Origin: Leucobacter muris
Lineage (GTDB): Bacteria > Actinomycetota > Actinomycetes > Actinomycetales > Microbacteriaceae
DNA: 64,000 nucleotides
Direction: 5' to 3'
Assembly: GCF_004028235.1 (NCBI RefSeq)
Contig: NZ_CP035037.1
Location: 1,984,001 to 2,048,000, forward strand
Shown: one piece after another, positions 8,993 through 18,182 of the stretch
How the letters are laid out: each line of letters starts with the position of its first letter
Numbering within the stretch: the stretch's first letter is position 1
The notes under the pieces: model-generated
What the model was told of the DNA's origin: nothing
The model's input: only the letters and a program-made list of their open reading frames with translations
Databases searched by the model: none
Program-made: the position numbers and the translations under genes

Positions 8993-10186
8993 CTACTCCT
9001 CGCCCGGTTTGCGGCGGAACGCCTTTGCGGGCAGATCGGGGCCGTCCCACACCTGGATGATGCCCCACACCACGGCCGCGATCGGCACCGCCAGCACGGC
9101 GCCGAGCACGCCGCTCAGCACGGTGCCGATGGTCAGGGCGAGCAGGATGACGAGCGAGTGCAGCTTCAGCGCGCGGCCCATGAGCACCGGCTGGAGGAAG
9201 TTGCCCTCGAGCTGGTTGACGAGCACCACCACGCCCACCACGAGCACCGCACTGAGCGGACCGTTGGCGACGAGGGCCACCAGCGCTGCGAGGATGCCCG
9301 CGAGCGTGGCGCCCACGATCGGGATGAACGCCAGCACGAAGACGAGCACCGAGAGCGGCAGCGCGAGCGGCACCTGCAGGATCAGCAGGCCGATGCCGAT
9401 ACCGATGGCGTCGACCGCGGCGACCGAGGCGGTGCCTCGCACGTAGTGGCCCAGCGTCTGCACCGTCTTGTCGCCGGCCCGCTCGGCACGCGCCAGCGCC
9501 TCGCCCTCGAAGGGACGCAGCAGGAAGCGCCAGATCTGCGGCCCGTCTTTGAGGAAGAAGAAGAGCACAACGACCATGAGGATGAGCCCGGTCACGAAGT
9601 TCGTGACGATGCCGACGCCCGCGAGGGCGCCCGAGCCGAACTGCGAGCTCGTGAGGAAGCCCGTGAGGAAGTCGGTGACGTTCTGCTGCCACTCGATCAG
9701 CTGATCGTGATCGGGGGCGAACGGCAGCGTCTTCACCCAGTCCATCACCTGCGCGAATCCGGTCTCGGCTTGAGCCGACAGCTCGTCCCACTGATCGCGC
9801 ACCGCCCATACGATGAGCCAGCCCACGCCGGCCAGCATGAGCACGATCGTGAGCAGCACGAGCACGGTCGCGAGCGCCGACGGCACGCGGTGCGCGCGCA
9901 GCCAGCTCATCACCGGTGCGAAGGTGCTCGCGAAGATGAGGGCGAGCAGGATCGGGATCACGACGGTGCTCAACGTGCTCATGCCGAACACCACGCCGGC
10001 GGTGAGCAGCAGCACGATGATGATCTGCAGCGACCGCGTCGCGAGAAGCCCGAAGCCGTCGCCCCACGCCCCGCCCGCCCGCGCCAGGTGCTTCGCCTGC
10101 GCGATCGGCCCCTCGGGTGCTCCGGCGCCGCGCTCGAGCCTCGCGACCCGATGCTCCAGCTCTCGCCGCGATCGTCCACCGAACAT
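8993..10186 (-). CDS. AI-2E family transporter (PerM-like)
   Basis: 397 residues with about eight membrane segments. The start of the domain (SLQIIIVLLLTAGVVFG), the long soluble loop after it, and the conserved second half (GIGLLILQVPLALPLSVLVFVLAFIPIVGATLAG, shown here in part as FIPIVGATLAGI) fit the AI-2E/PerM family. Despite the family name, substrates include cations and unknown molecules. A charged N-terminal extension (RRELEHRVARLERGAG) may be a short coiled coil. Confidence 0.9.
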   Translation of the reverse strand: MFGGRSRRELEHRVARLERGAGAPEGPIAQAKHLARAGGAWGDGFGLLATRSLQIIIVLLLTAGVVFGMSTLSTVVIPILLALIFASTFAPVMSWLRAHRVPSALATVLVLLTIVLMLAGVGWLIVWAVRDQWDELSAQAETGFAQVMDWVKTLPFAPDHDQLIEWQQNVTDFLTGFLTSSQFGSGALAGVGIVTNFVTGLILMVVVLFFFLKDGPQIWRFLLRPFEGEALARAERAGDKTVQTLGHYVRGTASVAAVDAIGIGIGLLILQVPLALPLSVLVFVLAFIPIVGATLAGILAALVALVANGPLSAVLVVGVVVLVNQLEGNFLQPVLMGRALKLHSLVILLALTIGTVLSGVLGAVLAVPIAAVVWGIIQVWDGPDLPAKAFRRKPGEE

Positions 10187-10297
10187 GTCAGCCTCCCATC
10201 GTCTGGTCCGTGCCCTCCACCTTACGGGGTGCCTCCGACATCACGGGATCGCACCGCGGCCCACGCGGGAGGCCGGTGCGGGATCCGCCGCCCGCGC

Positions 10298-11728
10298 TCA
10301 GCGCTCGACAGCGTGCTCGGCGATGAAGGCGCGCAGCTCGTCCTCGTCGCCGCTCATCTCGGTGACGCGCTGCGGCAGCGAGAGCAGGTCGGCGAGGTGC
10401 TCGGGCATGCCGATGCGCTGCCCCGTCGCCTCGAGCACGATCTCGGGGAACTTCGCCGGTTTCGCGGTCTCGAGCACGAGCATCGGCACGCCCGGCTCGA
10501 CGAACTCTCGGGCGACCTTCACACCGTCGGCGGTGTGCGGGTCGATCACCGTTCCGCTCGCGTCGAAGACCGACTTGATCGTCGCCACGCGATCCGCGTG
10601 CGTGCTCGTGCCGCTCTGGAAACCGAACTCCGCCTCGAAGCGGGCCAGCTCGGCGGTGAGGTCGATGCGCCCCGTCTCGGCGAGCTCCTGCCAGGCCGCC
10701 GCGAGACGCTCGGGGTCGCGGCCGACCACCTCGAACACGAAGCGCTCGAGGTTCGACGCCTTCGAGATGTCCATCGAGGGGCTCGAGGTGGCGTGGGTGT
10801 CGGCGGCGCCGCGCGGCGCGTAGACACCGGTGCGGAAGAACTCGTCGAGCACGTTGTTCTCGTTGGCGGCGAGCACGAGCCGGCGGATCGGCACGCCCAT
10901 CGCCTTCGCGAGGTATCCCGAGAAGATGTTGCCGAAGTTGCCCGACGGCACCGTGACCGAGACCTCGAACGAGGCGCGATCCTCGGCGGCCGCGCCGTCG
11001 CTCGCGCGCAGCCACGCCCAGAAGTAGTAGACGACCTGTGCGCTGATGCGGCCCAAGTTGATCGAGTTGACGGTGCCGAGCTCGTGGGCTCGCTTGAACT
11101 CGAGGTCGCCCGAGAGCGCCTTCACGAGGTTCTGGCAGTCGTCGAACACGCCCTTCACCGCGATGTTGTGGATGTTGTCGTCGGCGAGCGAATACATCTG
11201 CGCGCGCTGGAAATCGCTCATGCGACCCTGGGGAGAGAGCATGAACACCGCGATGCCGTCTTTGCCGCGCAGCGCGTACTCGGCGGCCGATCCGGTATCG
11301 CCCGAGGTGGCGCCGATGATGTTGAGCGCGCGATCGGTCTTGGCGAGCACGTACTCGAGCGACTGGCCGAGGAACTGCATCGCCATGTCCTTGAACGCGA
11401 GCGTGGGGCCCTCGGAGAGACCGACGAGCGAGATGCCCGCCTCGAGCTGCGTGACGGGCACGATCTCTTCGGCCACGAAGTTCTCGGGGTTGTAGGCCGC
11501 GCGGCACATGCGCGCGAGGTCTTCGCGGGGGATGTCGGTGGCGAAGATGCCGAGCACCTCGGTCGCGAGCTCGGGGTAGCTGAGCGAGCGCCACGCCTCG
11601 AGCTGCTCGGCGGTGAGCCGCGGCACCGTCTGGGGCACGACCAGGCCGCCGTCGGTGGCGAGCCCCTCCAGCAGGATCGCGCTGTAGGGTGCCGGCTCCA
11701 TGCCGCCGCGGGTCGAGATGTACTTCAC
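10298..11728 (-). CDS. thrC: Threonine synthase
   Basis: 476 residues, the long fold-type II PLP form. It converts O-phosphohomoserine to threonine. MKYISTRGG is the family start. The PLP lysine lies in LAFKDMAMQFLG, the phosphate-binding loop is GATSGDTGSAAEYA, and LSPQGRMSDFQRAQMYS is typical. It is not next to hom or thrB, so threonine genes are dispersed. Confidence 0.96.
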   Translation of the reverse strand: MKYISTRGGMEPAPYSAILLEGLATDGGLVVPQTVPRLTAEQLEAWRSLSYPELATEVLGIFATDIPREDLARMCRAAYNPENFVAEEIVPVTQLEAGISLVGLSEGPTLAFKDMAMQFLGQSLEYVLAKTDRALNIIGATSGDTGSAAEYALRGKDGIAVFMLSPQGRMSDFQRAQMYSLADDNIHNIAVKGVFDDCQNLVKALSGDLEFKRAHELGTVNSINLGRISAQVVYYFWAWLRASDGAAAEDRASFEVSVTVPSGNFGNIFSGYLAKAMGVPIRRLVLAANENNVLDEFFRTGVYAPRGAADTHATSSPSMDISKASNLERFVFEVVGRDPERLAAAWQELAETGRIDLTAELARFEAEFGFQSGTSTHADRVATIKSVFDASGTVIDPHTADGVKVAREFVEPGVPMLVLETAKPAKFPEIVLEATGQRIGMPEHLADLLSLPQRVTEMSGDEDELRAFIAEHAVER

Positions 11729-11831
11729 CGGTGCTCCTCGTGTCGTGATCGGTGTCGCGGTCGGCGGTGCGCGCCGACTCCCCCATCCTATTCGGCGGTG
11801 CTGCGAGCCCGGTGCGATCGCATCCCGAGCC

Positions 11832-13364
11832 CTACCAAGAGACCGGCAGCGCCTTGCCCTCCTCGTAGCCCGCGGCCGACTGCAGACCGACCCGGGCGCG
11901 CACGTGGAACTCGCGCAGCGAGTCCGCTCCGGCGTAGGTGAACGAGGAGCGCACGCCCGAGGTGATCATGTCGATCAGATCTTCGACGCTCGGACGCAGC
12001 GGATCGAGGTAGATCTTCGACGACGAGATGCCCTCGGCGAAGAGCTCCTTGCGCGCCCGCTCGTAGGCGTCGAGCCCGCCGAACCGGCCCTGCACGGCCT
12101 TCGTCGACGCCATGCCCCACGACTCCTTGTACTGGCGGCCCTCGGGATCGGTGCGCAGCTCGCCCGGCGACTCGGCGGTGCCCGCGAACCAGGACCCGAT
12201 CATCACCGATGCCGCGCCGGCCGCGAGCGCGAGCGCGACGTCGCGCGGGTAGCGCACGCCGCCGTCCGCCCAGACGTGCGCGCCGAGCTCACGGGCAGCC
12301 TGCGCCGTCTCGAGCACGGCCGAGAACTGCGGGCGGCCCACGGCCGTCATCATGCGGGTGGTGCACATCGCGCCGGGGCCGACGCCTACCTTCAGGATCG
12401 TGGCACCGGCCGAGACGAGGTCGTTCACCCCGTCGGCGGTGACGACGTTGCCCGCCACGATCGGCAGCCCGAGTCCGAGATCGGCCACGGTGCGGATGGC
12501 GCGGATCATGCCCGCCTGGTGCCCGTGCGCGGTGTCGATCACGAGCACGTCGGCACCGGCGGCGGCGAGGGCGCGGGCCTTCGCGGCGACGTCGCCGTTG
12601 ATCCCCACGGCCACCGCGACGGCGAGCCGCCCGTCGCGGTCGAGCGCGGGGCGGTAGATGGTGCGCCGCAGCGCGGAACGGCGCGAGAGGGTGCCGATGA
12701 GCGACGCGCCGCTCACCACGCACACCGCCTCGGCGGGGTGCGGCTCGACCCCGTGCAGGTCGACGCCGTGCGGGTCCTCGCCCGACGCCGCAGCCCCTCC
12801 CTCGATCGCCGACGAGACCGCGTCGAATGCCGCACGTGGATCCTCCAGGTCGTCGGCCTCGAGCAGCGGTGCGGGGGCGATCACCAGGTCGCCCAGCTGC
12901 GCATCGGACAGCACCGACGCGAGCCTGGCGGCAGAGAGGACGCCGCGGATCCCCGATGCCCGCACCGCAGAGTGCTCGTCGGGGCGATCCGCCACGACCA
13001 CCGCCTGGCCCTCGGCGCGCGGGATCAGCCGCAGCGCGGCGGCGGCCGTCGCCTGCGGGGGCAGCACGATCGGGGTGTCGGTGGCGACCGGCTGGCGCTT
13101 CACCCAGCGGATCGCGCGCTCGGTGTCGTCGGGCGCGAGATCCTGCGGAAGCACGGCCAGACCGCCGCGACGGGCGAGCACCGCCGCGAGCCGCGGGCCC
13201 GCGACCGAGTTCATGTTCGCCGCGACGAGCGGCAGCGTCGCCGGGGTGCCGTCGGTCGGGGTGAGGTCGACGCCCAGCCGGCTGCCGACGTCCGAGTGCC
13301 GCGGCACCAGAAAGACGTCGGAGTAGGTGAGGTCGACCGTGGGCATCGCGCCGATAAACTCCAT
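11832..13364 (-). CDS. guaB1: GuaB1-type IMPDH-related protein (probable GMP reductase)
   Basis: 510 residues. TIM-barrel IMPDH/GMPR fold with a CBS-pair region inserted between about residues 90 and 225. The flavin-free nucleotide site is GVGPGAMCTTRMMT with catalytic Cys334, and AGNVVTADGVNDLVSAGA and WADGGVRYPRDVALALAAGA complete the site. Mycobacterial GuaB1 has been reported to be a CBS-containing GMP reductase (GMP plus NADPH to IMP plus NH3), not an IMP dehydrogenase. MCTTRMMT fits that group better than true GuaB. The ATG at 13364 is used because MEFIGAMPTVDLTYSDV is the family N-terminus. Confidence 0.85.
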   Translation of the reverse strand: MEFIGAMPTVDLTYSDVFLVPRHSDVGSRLGVDLTPTDGTPATLPLVAANMNSVAGPRLAAVLARRGGLAVLPQDLAPDDTERAIRWVKRQPVATDTPIVLPPQATAAAALRLIPRAEGQAVVVADRPDEHSAVRASGIRGVLSAARLASVLSDAQLGDLVIAPAPLLEADDLEDPRAAFDAVSSAIEGGAAASGEDPHGVDLHGVEPHPAEAVCVVSGASLIGTLSRRSALRRTIYRPALDRDGRLAVAVAVGINGDVAAKARALAAAGADVLVIDTAHGHQAGMIRAIRTVADLGLGLPIVAGNVVTADGVNDLVSAGATILKVGVGPGAMCTTRMMTAVGRPQFSAVLETAQAARELGAHVWADGGVRYPRDVALALAAGAASVMIGSWFAGTAESPGELRTDPEGRQYKESWGMASTKAVQGRFGGLDAYERARKELFAEGISSSKIYLDPLRPSVEDLIDMITSGVRSSFTYAGADSLREFHVRARVGLQSAAGYEEGKALPVSW

Positions 13365-13566
13365 GCCCCCAACGCTACCCCCTCGACCCCCAGCCGGGCC
13401 CGTGCGATGCCGCACCTCGGGAACACCTGTCGCACGCTCCGCATAGGATGGTCTGCGTGGGGGTCGGCCTCGGCTCGCGCGCGATTGACACAGCGGATCC
13501 GCGATCCAGCCGCCGCCGGCGGCCGCACCCGGGTCTCCGCGAAAGATTGAAGGAGCTGTAGCGGCC

Positions 13567-14508
13567 ATGTCTGAAACGAACGATCCCGGAAAGCCGACCC
13601 CGCCCGAGACCCCGGCACCGCCGGTACCCCCCGTGCCCCCGGCTCCCCCTGCACCGCCGGTTCCGCCGGCGCAGCCCGAGCAGCCGAGCTTCTCCGACGC
13701 CGATGCGCAGCCGACGACGGTGACGCCGCAGGCCGACGGCGGTCAGCAGCCCACCACGGCCCTGCCCCAGTTCGAAGGCGGGCAGAGCGCCGACCAGCAG
13801 CCCACCACGGCGCTGCCGCAGAGCCAGCCGCAGCGGTTCGACGCCGCGCCGCCGGCTCCGCCGCTGCCGCCTCAGCAGCCCGCACCCGGCGCCGGCTACC
13901 CGACCGCGCCGCAGGCGCCCATGAACACGCTCGCGATCGTCGCGTTCATCGCCTCGTTCTTCGTGAGCCTCGCCGGCATCATCTGCGGCCACATCGCGCT
14001 CGGTCAGATCAAGAAGACCGGTGAGCGCGGTCGCGGCTTCGCACTCGCGGGCACCATCATCGGCTATGTGAGCCTCGCGATCACCGTCATCGCCGTGATC
14101 TTCTCGATCATCATCGCCGCCACGGCCGTGTCGGTCGCGAACGAGTCGCTCTCTCAGCTCGAGCAGACCACCCAGGAGCTCGAGGATTCGACCGACTTCG
14201 ACGCGCTCACCGAGGAACCCGGCGTCGAGGAGTCGCCCGGCGCCACCGCGGGCGACCGCTCCCCCGAGTTCTGCGCCGCGATCGACGCGGTCGCCACGGC
14301 GAGCGAGGGCGCGACCGGCGCAGAGGTGCCGCCGGAGCTGCTCGACGCCTACCGCCAGCTCTCCGAGATCGACAGCCCCAACCGTGCGGTCTACGAGCGC
14401 TTCTACCTCTTCGCCACCGACCCCACGAGCGCCGCGGGCGAGGACATGAGCGCGCTCATGGAGGAGTACTTCGACGCCGCGATGGATGACGCGATGGCCT
14501 GCATGTAA
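13567..14508 (+). CDS. DUF4190 membrane protein with Pro/Gln-rich N-terminus
   Basis: 313 residues. Residues 1-118 are disordered and rich in Pro, Ala and Gln, including two repeats of the type QQPTTALPQ. Residues 119-195 form the DUF4190 unit with two membrane segments (TLAIVAFIASFFVSLAGIICG and AGTIIGYVSLAITVIAVIFS) joined by HIALGQIKKTGERGRG. The rest is an extracytoplasmic domain with two Cys (near 237 and 312) that could pair. A GAAGGAG ribosome site precedes the ATG. Function unknown; such proteins are common at the actinobacterial envelope. A strong terminator follows. Confidence 0.8.
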   Translation: MSETNDPGKPTPPETPAPPVPPVPPAPPAPPVPPAQPEQPSFSDADAQPTTVTPQADGGQQPTTALPQFEGGQSADQQPTTALPQSQPQRFDAAPPAPPLPPQQPAPGAGYPTAPQAPMNTLAIVAFIASFFVSLAGIICGHIALGQIKKTGERGRGFALAGTIIGYVSLAITVIAVIFSIIIAATAVSVANESLSQLEQTTQELEDSTDFDALTEEPGVEESPGATAGDRSPEFCAAIDAVATASEGATGAEVPPELLDAYRQLSEIDSPNRAVYERFYLFATDPTSAAGEDMSALMEEYFDAAMDDAMACM

Positions 14509-14551
14509 CCCTGTCATTCAGCCGGGTCACCAACTTCGGAGCCCGGCGCAC

Positions 14552-14587
14552 CCGGATCCCGCGCGACCGTCGTCGCGCGGGATCCGG
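14552..14587 (+). terminator. Terminator after the DUF4190 gene
   Basis: Perfect 16-bp stem CCGGATCCCGCGCGAC / GTCGCGCGGGATCCGG with a 4-nt loop, 44 bp after the stop codon. No U-tract, as is common in high-GC actinobacteria. Confidence 0.8.
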
Positions 14588-14654
14588 CCGTTCCGGGCCG
14601 CCGTGCACTAACGTTTTTCTCGAAGCATCGGCATCATCGAGTGGGGAAGGGCTT

Positions 14655-15098
14655 ATGTTCAAGGGTTTCAAGGAGTTCCTGCTGCGGGGCAACGTGATCG
14701 ACCTCGCGGTCGCCGTGGTCATCGGCGCGGCGTTCAACACCGTCGTGGAGCGGGTCGTCGACTCGCTCATCAATCCGATCATCGGAGTCGTGTTCAAGGC
14801 CGACTCGCTCGACAACGCCATGCAGGTCGGCTTGCCGGGCGGAGGCACGATCGCGTTCGGCGCGCTGATCGGTGCGCTCATCAACTTCGTGATCGTCGCG
14901 GCGGTGGTCTACTTCGTGTTCGTGCTGCCCATGAACAAGCTGCGTCGGCCCGAGCCCGAGCAGCCTCCAGTGGCGCCCACCGAGACCGAGCTGCTCACCG
15001 AGATCCGCGACCTGCTGCGGGCGCAGGGCGGTCCGCGCACCGACGAGGTGCCCGTAGCCGGCGAGGAGCCGCCGGGCGGCCCCCAGCACAAGCACTGA
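14655..15098 (+). CDS. mscL: Large-conductance mechanosensitive channel MscL
   Basis: 147 residues. FKGFKEFLLRGNVIDLAVAVV is the conserved amphipathic N-helix and pore-lining TM1; TM2 is IGALINFVIVAAVVYFVFVL, followed by a charged C-terminal helix (TELLTEIRDLLRAQ). It is a pentameric channel that releases solutes on hypo-osmotic shock. ATG preceded by GGGAAGGG. Between two strong hairpins, so probably a single-gene unit. Confidence 0.96.
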   Translation: MFKGFKEFLLRGNVIDLAVAVVIGAAFNTVVERVVDSLINPIIGVVFKADSLDNAMQVGLPGGGTIAFGALIGALINFVIVAAVVYFVFVLPMNKLRRPEPEQPPVAPTETELLTEIRDLLRAQGGPRTDEVPVAGEEPPGGPQHKH

Positions 15099-15119
15099 GC
15101 GCTTCGCAGCGGGACGGCC

Positions 15120-15150
15120 GTGGCCCCCGATCGTGATGATCGGGGGCCAC
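15120..15150. terminator. Bidirectional terminator between mscL and the peptidase gene
   Basis: Perfect 13-bp stem GTGGCCCCCGATC / GATCGGGGGCCAC with a 5-nt loop, placed between two convergent genes. Confidence 0.88.
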
Positions 15151-15172
15151 GCTCGTCTTGACGCGGGGCGGG

Positions 15173-16618
15173 TCAGCCCGCGCGCGCGTCGAGCCGAGCG
15201 AGGAACAGCGCCTCGGTGAGCAGCGACCTGCGGAACGACTCGATGTGCAGCGACTCGTTGGGGCTGTGGGCTCGCCCGTCGGGATCCTCGACCCCGGTGA
15301 CGAGGATCTGCGCGGCCGGGAACTCCTCGACGAGCTCGGCGATGAACGGGATCGACCCGCCCACCCCGATGTCGACGGGCTCGCGCTGCCAGGCGTCGGC
15401 CATCGCGCCGCGCACCTCGGACACCGCCCAGCCGCTCGTGTCGACGAGGAACGCCTGGCCGAGGTCGCCGCCCTCGAACTCGACGCGGGCGCCGTACGGC
15501 GCGCGATCCGCGAGGTGCTTCGTGATGGCCGCGTAGGCGGCCGCGGGATCCTGCCCCGGGGCGATGCGGGCGCTCACCCGCACGCGCACGCTCGGGATCA
15601 GGGTGTTGGAGGCGTTCGCCACGTCGGGTGCGTCGATGCCGGTGATCGTAATCGCGGGCTGCGCCCAGACGCGGCTGAGGATCTCGCCGCGTCCGATGGG
15701 GCTCACCCCGTCGAGCAGGCCCGACTCCTCGCGCAGGCGCGCCTCGTCGTACTCGGGGGTGTCGATGTCGGCTCTGATGAGGCCGTCGACCGCGACGGAG
15801 CCGTCGGCGTTCCAGAGGGTGTCGAGCAGGCGCACGGTCGCGAGCATCGCGTCGGGCACGGCCCCGCCGTGCATGCCGGAGTGGAGGGCGTGGTCGAGGG
15901 TGCGCACGCTCATGTTGAAGGCGACCGCGCCGCGCAGGGCGACGGTGAGCGCGGGCGTCTCGGTGTCCCAGTTGCTCGAGTCGGCGACGATGATCGCGTC
16001 GGCGGCGAGCAGCTCGCGGTTCTCGCGCAGGAAGTTGCCGAACGACTGCGAGGCCCACTCCTCCTCGCCCTCGATGAAGATCGCGATGCCGAGATCGAGG
16101 TCGCGCCCCTCGGCCTCGGCCGCGGCGGCGAGCGCGCGGATCGCTCCGATGTGGGCCATCACGCCGGCCTTGTCGTCGGCGGCGCCGCGCCCGAAGAGGC
16201 GGCCGTCGCGCTCGGTCGGTTCGAAGGGCGGCGTGAGCCAGTCGTCGTCGCGGCCGGGCGGCTGCACGTCGTGGTGGGCGTAGAGCAGCACGGTCGGGCG
16301 GCCGTTGCGGGCTTCGCGCCGGGCGACGACGGCGGGCTGGCCGAGCTCGGGATCGGCGCCCTCGACGCCCTCGCCGTCCGCGACGGGCGCGCGGCGGATG
16401 TCGACCACGTCGAACACTCCGGTGTCGCGCAGCAGTTCGGCGATGGCCTCCGCGCTCTGCGCCACGTGGGCCGGGTCGAAGGCCGGCCACGAGACCGATG
16501 GGACGCGCACGAGGCGCCGCAGATCCTCCATCGTGCGCGCGAACTGCGCCTCGACCGTGGTGCGCAGCGCCGCCTCGAGCGCCGCCTGCTCGGGTCGCTG
16601 CCCCGCCTGATCCGTCAT
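15173..16618 (-). CDS. M20 family dipeptidase
   Basis: 481 residues, zinc exopeptidase of the M20/M25/M40 (CNDP-like dipeptidase) group. Metal ligands are seen in LLYAHHDVQPPG (HxD), GRGAADDKAGVMAHI (bridging Asp), EGEEEWAS (Glu-Glu) and VADSSNWDTETPAL. The dimerisation domain occupies about residues 215-370, and the final His-containing SPNESLHIESF is present. It probably hydrolyses dipeptides in the cytoplasm. ATG at 16618. Confidence 0.93.
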   Translation of the reverse strand: MTDQAGQRPEQAALEAALRTTVEAQFARTMEDLRRLVRVPSVSWPAFDPAHVAQSAEAIAELLRDTGVFDVVDIRRAPVADGEGVEGADPELGQPAVVARREARNGRPTVLLYAHHDVQPPGRDDDWLTPPFEPTERDGRLFGRGAADDKAGVMAHIGAIRALAAAAEAEGRDLDLGIAIFIEGEEEWASQSFGNFLRENRELLAADAIIVADSSNWDTETPALTVALRGAVAFNMSVRTLDHALHSGMHGGAVPDAMLATVRLLDTLWNADGSVAVDGLIRADIDTPEYDEARLREESGLLDGVSPIGRGEILSRVWAQPAITITGIDAPDVANASNTLIPSVRVRVSARIAPGQDPAAAYAAITKHLADRAPYGARVEFEGGDLGQAFLVDTSGWAVSEVRGAMADAWQREPVDIGVGGSIPFIAELVEEFPAAQILVTGVEDPDGRAHSPNESLHIESFRRSLLTEALFLARLDARAG

Positions 16619-16778
16619 GTGTGCTTCCTCCAGCGTCTCGCGTGTGAGCGGAGCCGAGCGGGCTCCGTCTCCGCGCTCAGCCTATCGGCGCGGGCGAGGA
16701 GAACTCCGGACGCGGAGCGCCGGACGACCGCTGCGGCGCCGGGGCGGCGGTTCGGCGCCCCGCGTTCGGAGGGACGCC

Positions 16779-17564
16779 TCAGAAGAGGGTCGGGGCGGCG
16801 GATCGCGGGTACTCTCCCGCGGCATCGGAGGCCTCGACGGAGGCGGCGGCATCGGCGGCATTGACAGCACCGACGGCACCGACGGCACCGACGGCACCGA
16901 CGGGAGCCTGCCCGACGGGCGGCTCGGGATCCGCCCAGCCCCGCTCCCCGATCGCCCGCACCGCGAGCGACAGCTCCTCGGACCCCGCCACGGCCGCCCC
17001 GAGGAGGGCGGCGTCACCGGGGCGCCAGGGATCGAGCCACTCGTCGTGCATGCCGCGCGGCAGCAGCAGCGGCATGCGCGGGTGGGTGTCGGCCGCCGCC
17101 CCGACCGCGTCGCGGGTGACGAGCGAGTAGCTCATGAACGCGTGCCCATCGCCGCGGTGAACGGGGGTGACGATCGCGGCGATCCCGAACAGCTCGTCGC
17201 CGGGCAGCGCGAACGGCGTGCCGCGCTCGATGTACCAGTGCGCGGGCACGATCGCCCGTCGCTGGAACGGCGACCGCCACTTGCGCAGCAGGGTGTCGTC
17301 CCGGGAGTTGAACGCGCTGTAGGGCGCCGGCTCCCCGCCGCTGTGGAGCCACCACCAGCCGAGCTCGACGGTGCGCTCGCCGTACCCGCGGTGGATGATC
17401 GGGTTGAGGTTGCGGGCTCGGCGCCCGGTGATGCGGGCCCGGCCCCGATGCTCGCGCGCCCACGCCTCGAGCAGCAGGCGGCTGTCGGGCTCGTGCATGG
17501 GCGGCAGGTCGAAGGTGAGCCCGAGCCCGTGGGGGCCGCCTCCGAATCCGTAGCTCGAGCACAT
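16779..17564 (-). CDS. SRAP / HMCES-YedK family protein (abasic-site sensor)
   Basis: 261 residues. MCSSYG places Cys2 directly after the start Met; in this family Cys2 forms a thiazolidine cross-link with abasic sites in single-stranded DNA. ARNLNPIIHRGYGERTVELGWW, ARITGRRARN, CIxPAHWYIE-like IVPAHWYIE and the HPRMPLLLP motif complete the active site. The C-terminal 45 residues are outside the domain and are partly encoded by a 9-bp minisatellite (GAVGAVGAVGAVNAADAAA). The ATG at 17564 is fixed by the need for Cys2. Confidence 0.9.
   Translation of the reverse strand: MCSSYGFGGGPHGLGLTFDLPPMHEPDSRLLLEAWAREHRGRARITGRRARNLNPIIHRGYGERTVELGWWWLHSGGEPAPYSAFNSRDDTLLRKWRSPFQRRAIVPAHWYIERGTPFALPGDELFGIAAIVTPVHRGDGHAFMSYSLVTRDAVGAAADTHPRMPLLLPRGMHDEWLDPWRPGDAALLGAAVAGSEELSLAVRAIGERGWADPEPPVGQAPVGAVGAVGAVGAVNAADAAASVEASDAAGEYPRSAAPTLF
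16866..16903. repeat. 9-bp minisatellite inside the SRAP gene tail
   Basis: Four tandem units of GACGGCACC or close variants (first unit GACAGCACC). They encode AVG repeats on the minus strand, and copy-number change by multiples of 9 would keep the frame. Confidence 0.75.
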
Positions 17565-17610
17565 GCCCTCAACTGTAGGCGTCGCGGCGCCGCACGCGTA
17601 GCATGAGCGC

Positions 17611-18060
17611 ATGGCACTGCAGATCGACACCACGCTCGAGCCCCGGGGGCCGGCCACCGCGATCGAGCTCGACGACGAGCAGGTGGCGGCGCTCGGCGGC
17701 GGCAGACGGGCGGCCGTGCGCGTCACCATCGGAGGCCGCTCCGCCAGGCTGCGACTCGCGTCGATGGGCGGCAAGAACCTCATCGGCCTGTCGAAGGCCG
17801 CCCGCGCCGAGCTCGGCGTGGAGATCGGCGACACCGTCACCGCCCTCGTCGAGCTCGACACCGTCGAGCGCGCCGTCGAGCTGCCCGACGATCTCGCGGT
17901 GGCGCTCGACGCGCAGCCGGGACTGCGCGCCGCCTTCGACGCACTCGCCCCGTCGCGTCGCAAGGAGCACGCGCGCTCCGTCGTCGAGGCGAAGCGCGCC
18001 GAGACCCGCGACCGCCGCATCGCCGCGATCCTGGATCGGCTGCGCGACGCGCGGGGCTGA
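17611..18060 (+). CDS. DUF1905 / YdeI-OmdA family protein
   Basis: 149 residues. The N-terminal half is a DUF1905 barrel (FRLEP-type start, RVTIGG, ASMGGKNLIGLSKAARAELGVEIGDTV). The C-terminal half is the YdeI/OmpD-associated helical domain (ALDAQPGLRAAFDALAPSRRKEHARSVVEAK, shown here as SRRKEHARSVVEA). The family has been linked to bacteriocin protection, but the mechanism is not established. Divergent from the SRAP gene with 46 bp between the starts. Confidence 0.85.
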   Translation: MALQIDTTLEPRGPATAIELDDEQVAALGGGRRAAVRVTIGGRSARLRLASMGGKNLIGLSKAARAELGVEIGDTVTALVELDTVERAVELPDDLAVALDAQPGLRAAFDALAPSRRKEHARSVVEAKRAETRDRRIAAILDRLRDARG

Positions 18061-18182
18061 TCGCCCGCCCGATCCGGGTGCCGGCTGCGGCTCAGCGCAG
18101 CTGGGGGCGCAGCAGAGAGCAGCGGAGGGCGCAGCGGGGCAAGACCGCCGCGGACCCCCGATGGTGCGCGCCCCGATTCGGG

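Noticed and set aside
8117..11941. Very long plus-strand open frame (over 1200 codons) opposite the AI-2E and thrC genes
   Set aside because: Its product is low-complexity Arg/His/Glu-rich sequence with no domain, and it spans three genes well supported on the other strand. This is a typical shadow of 70% GC codon bias.
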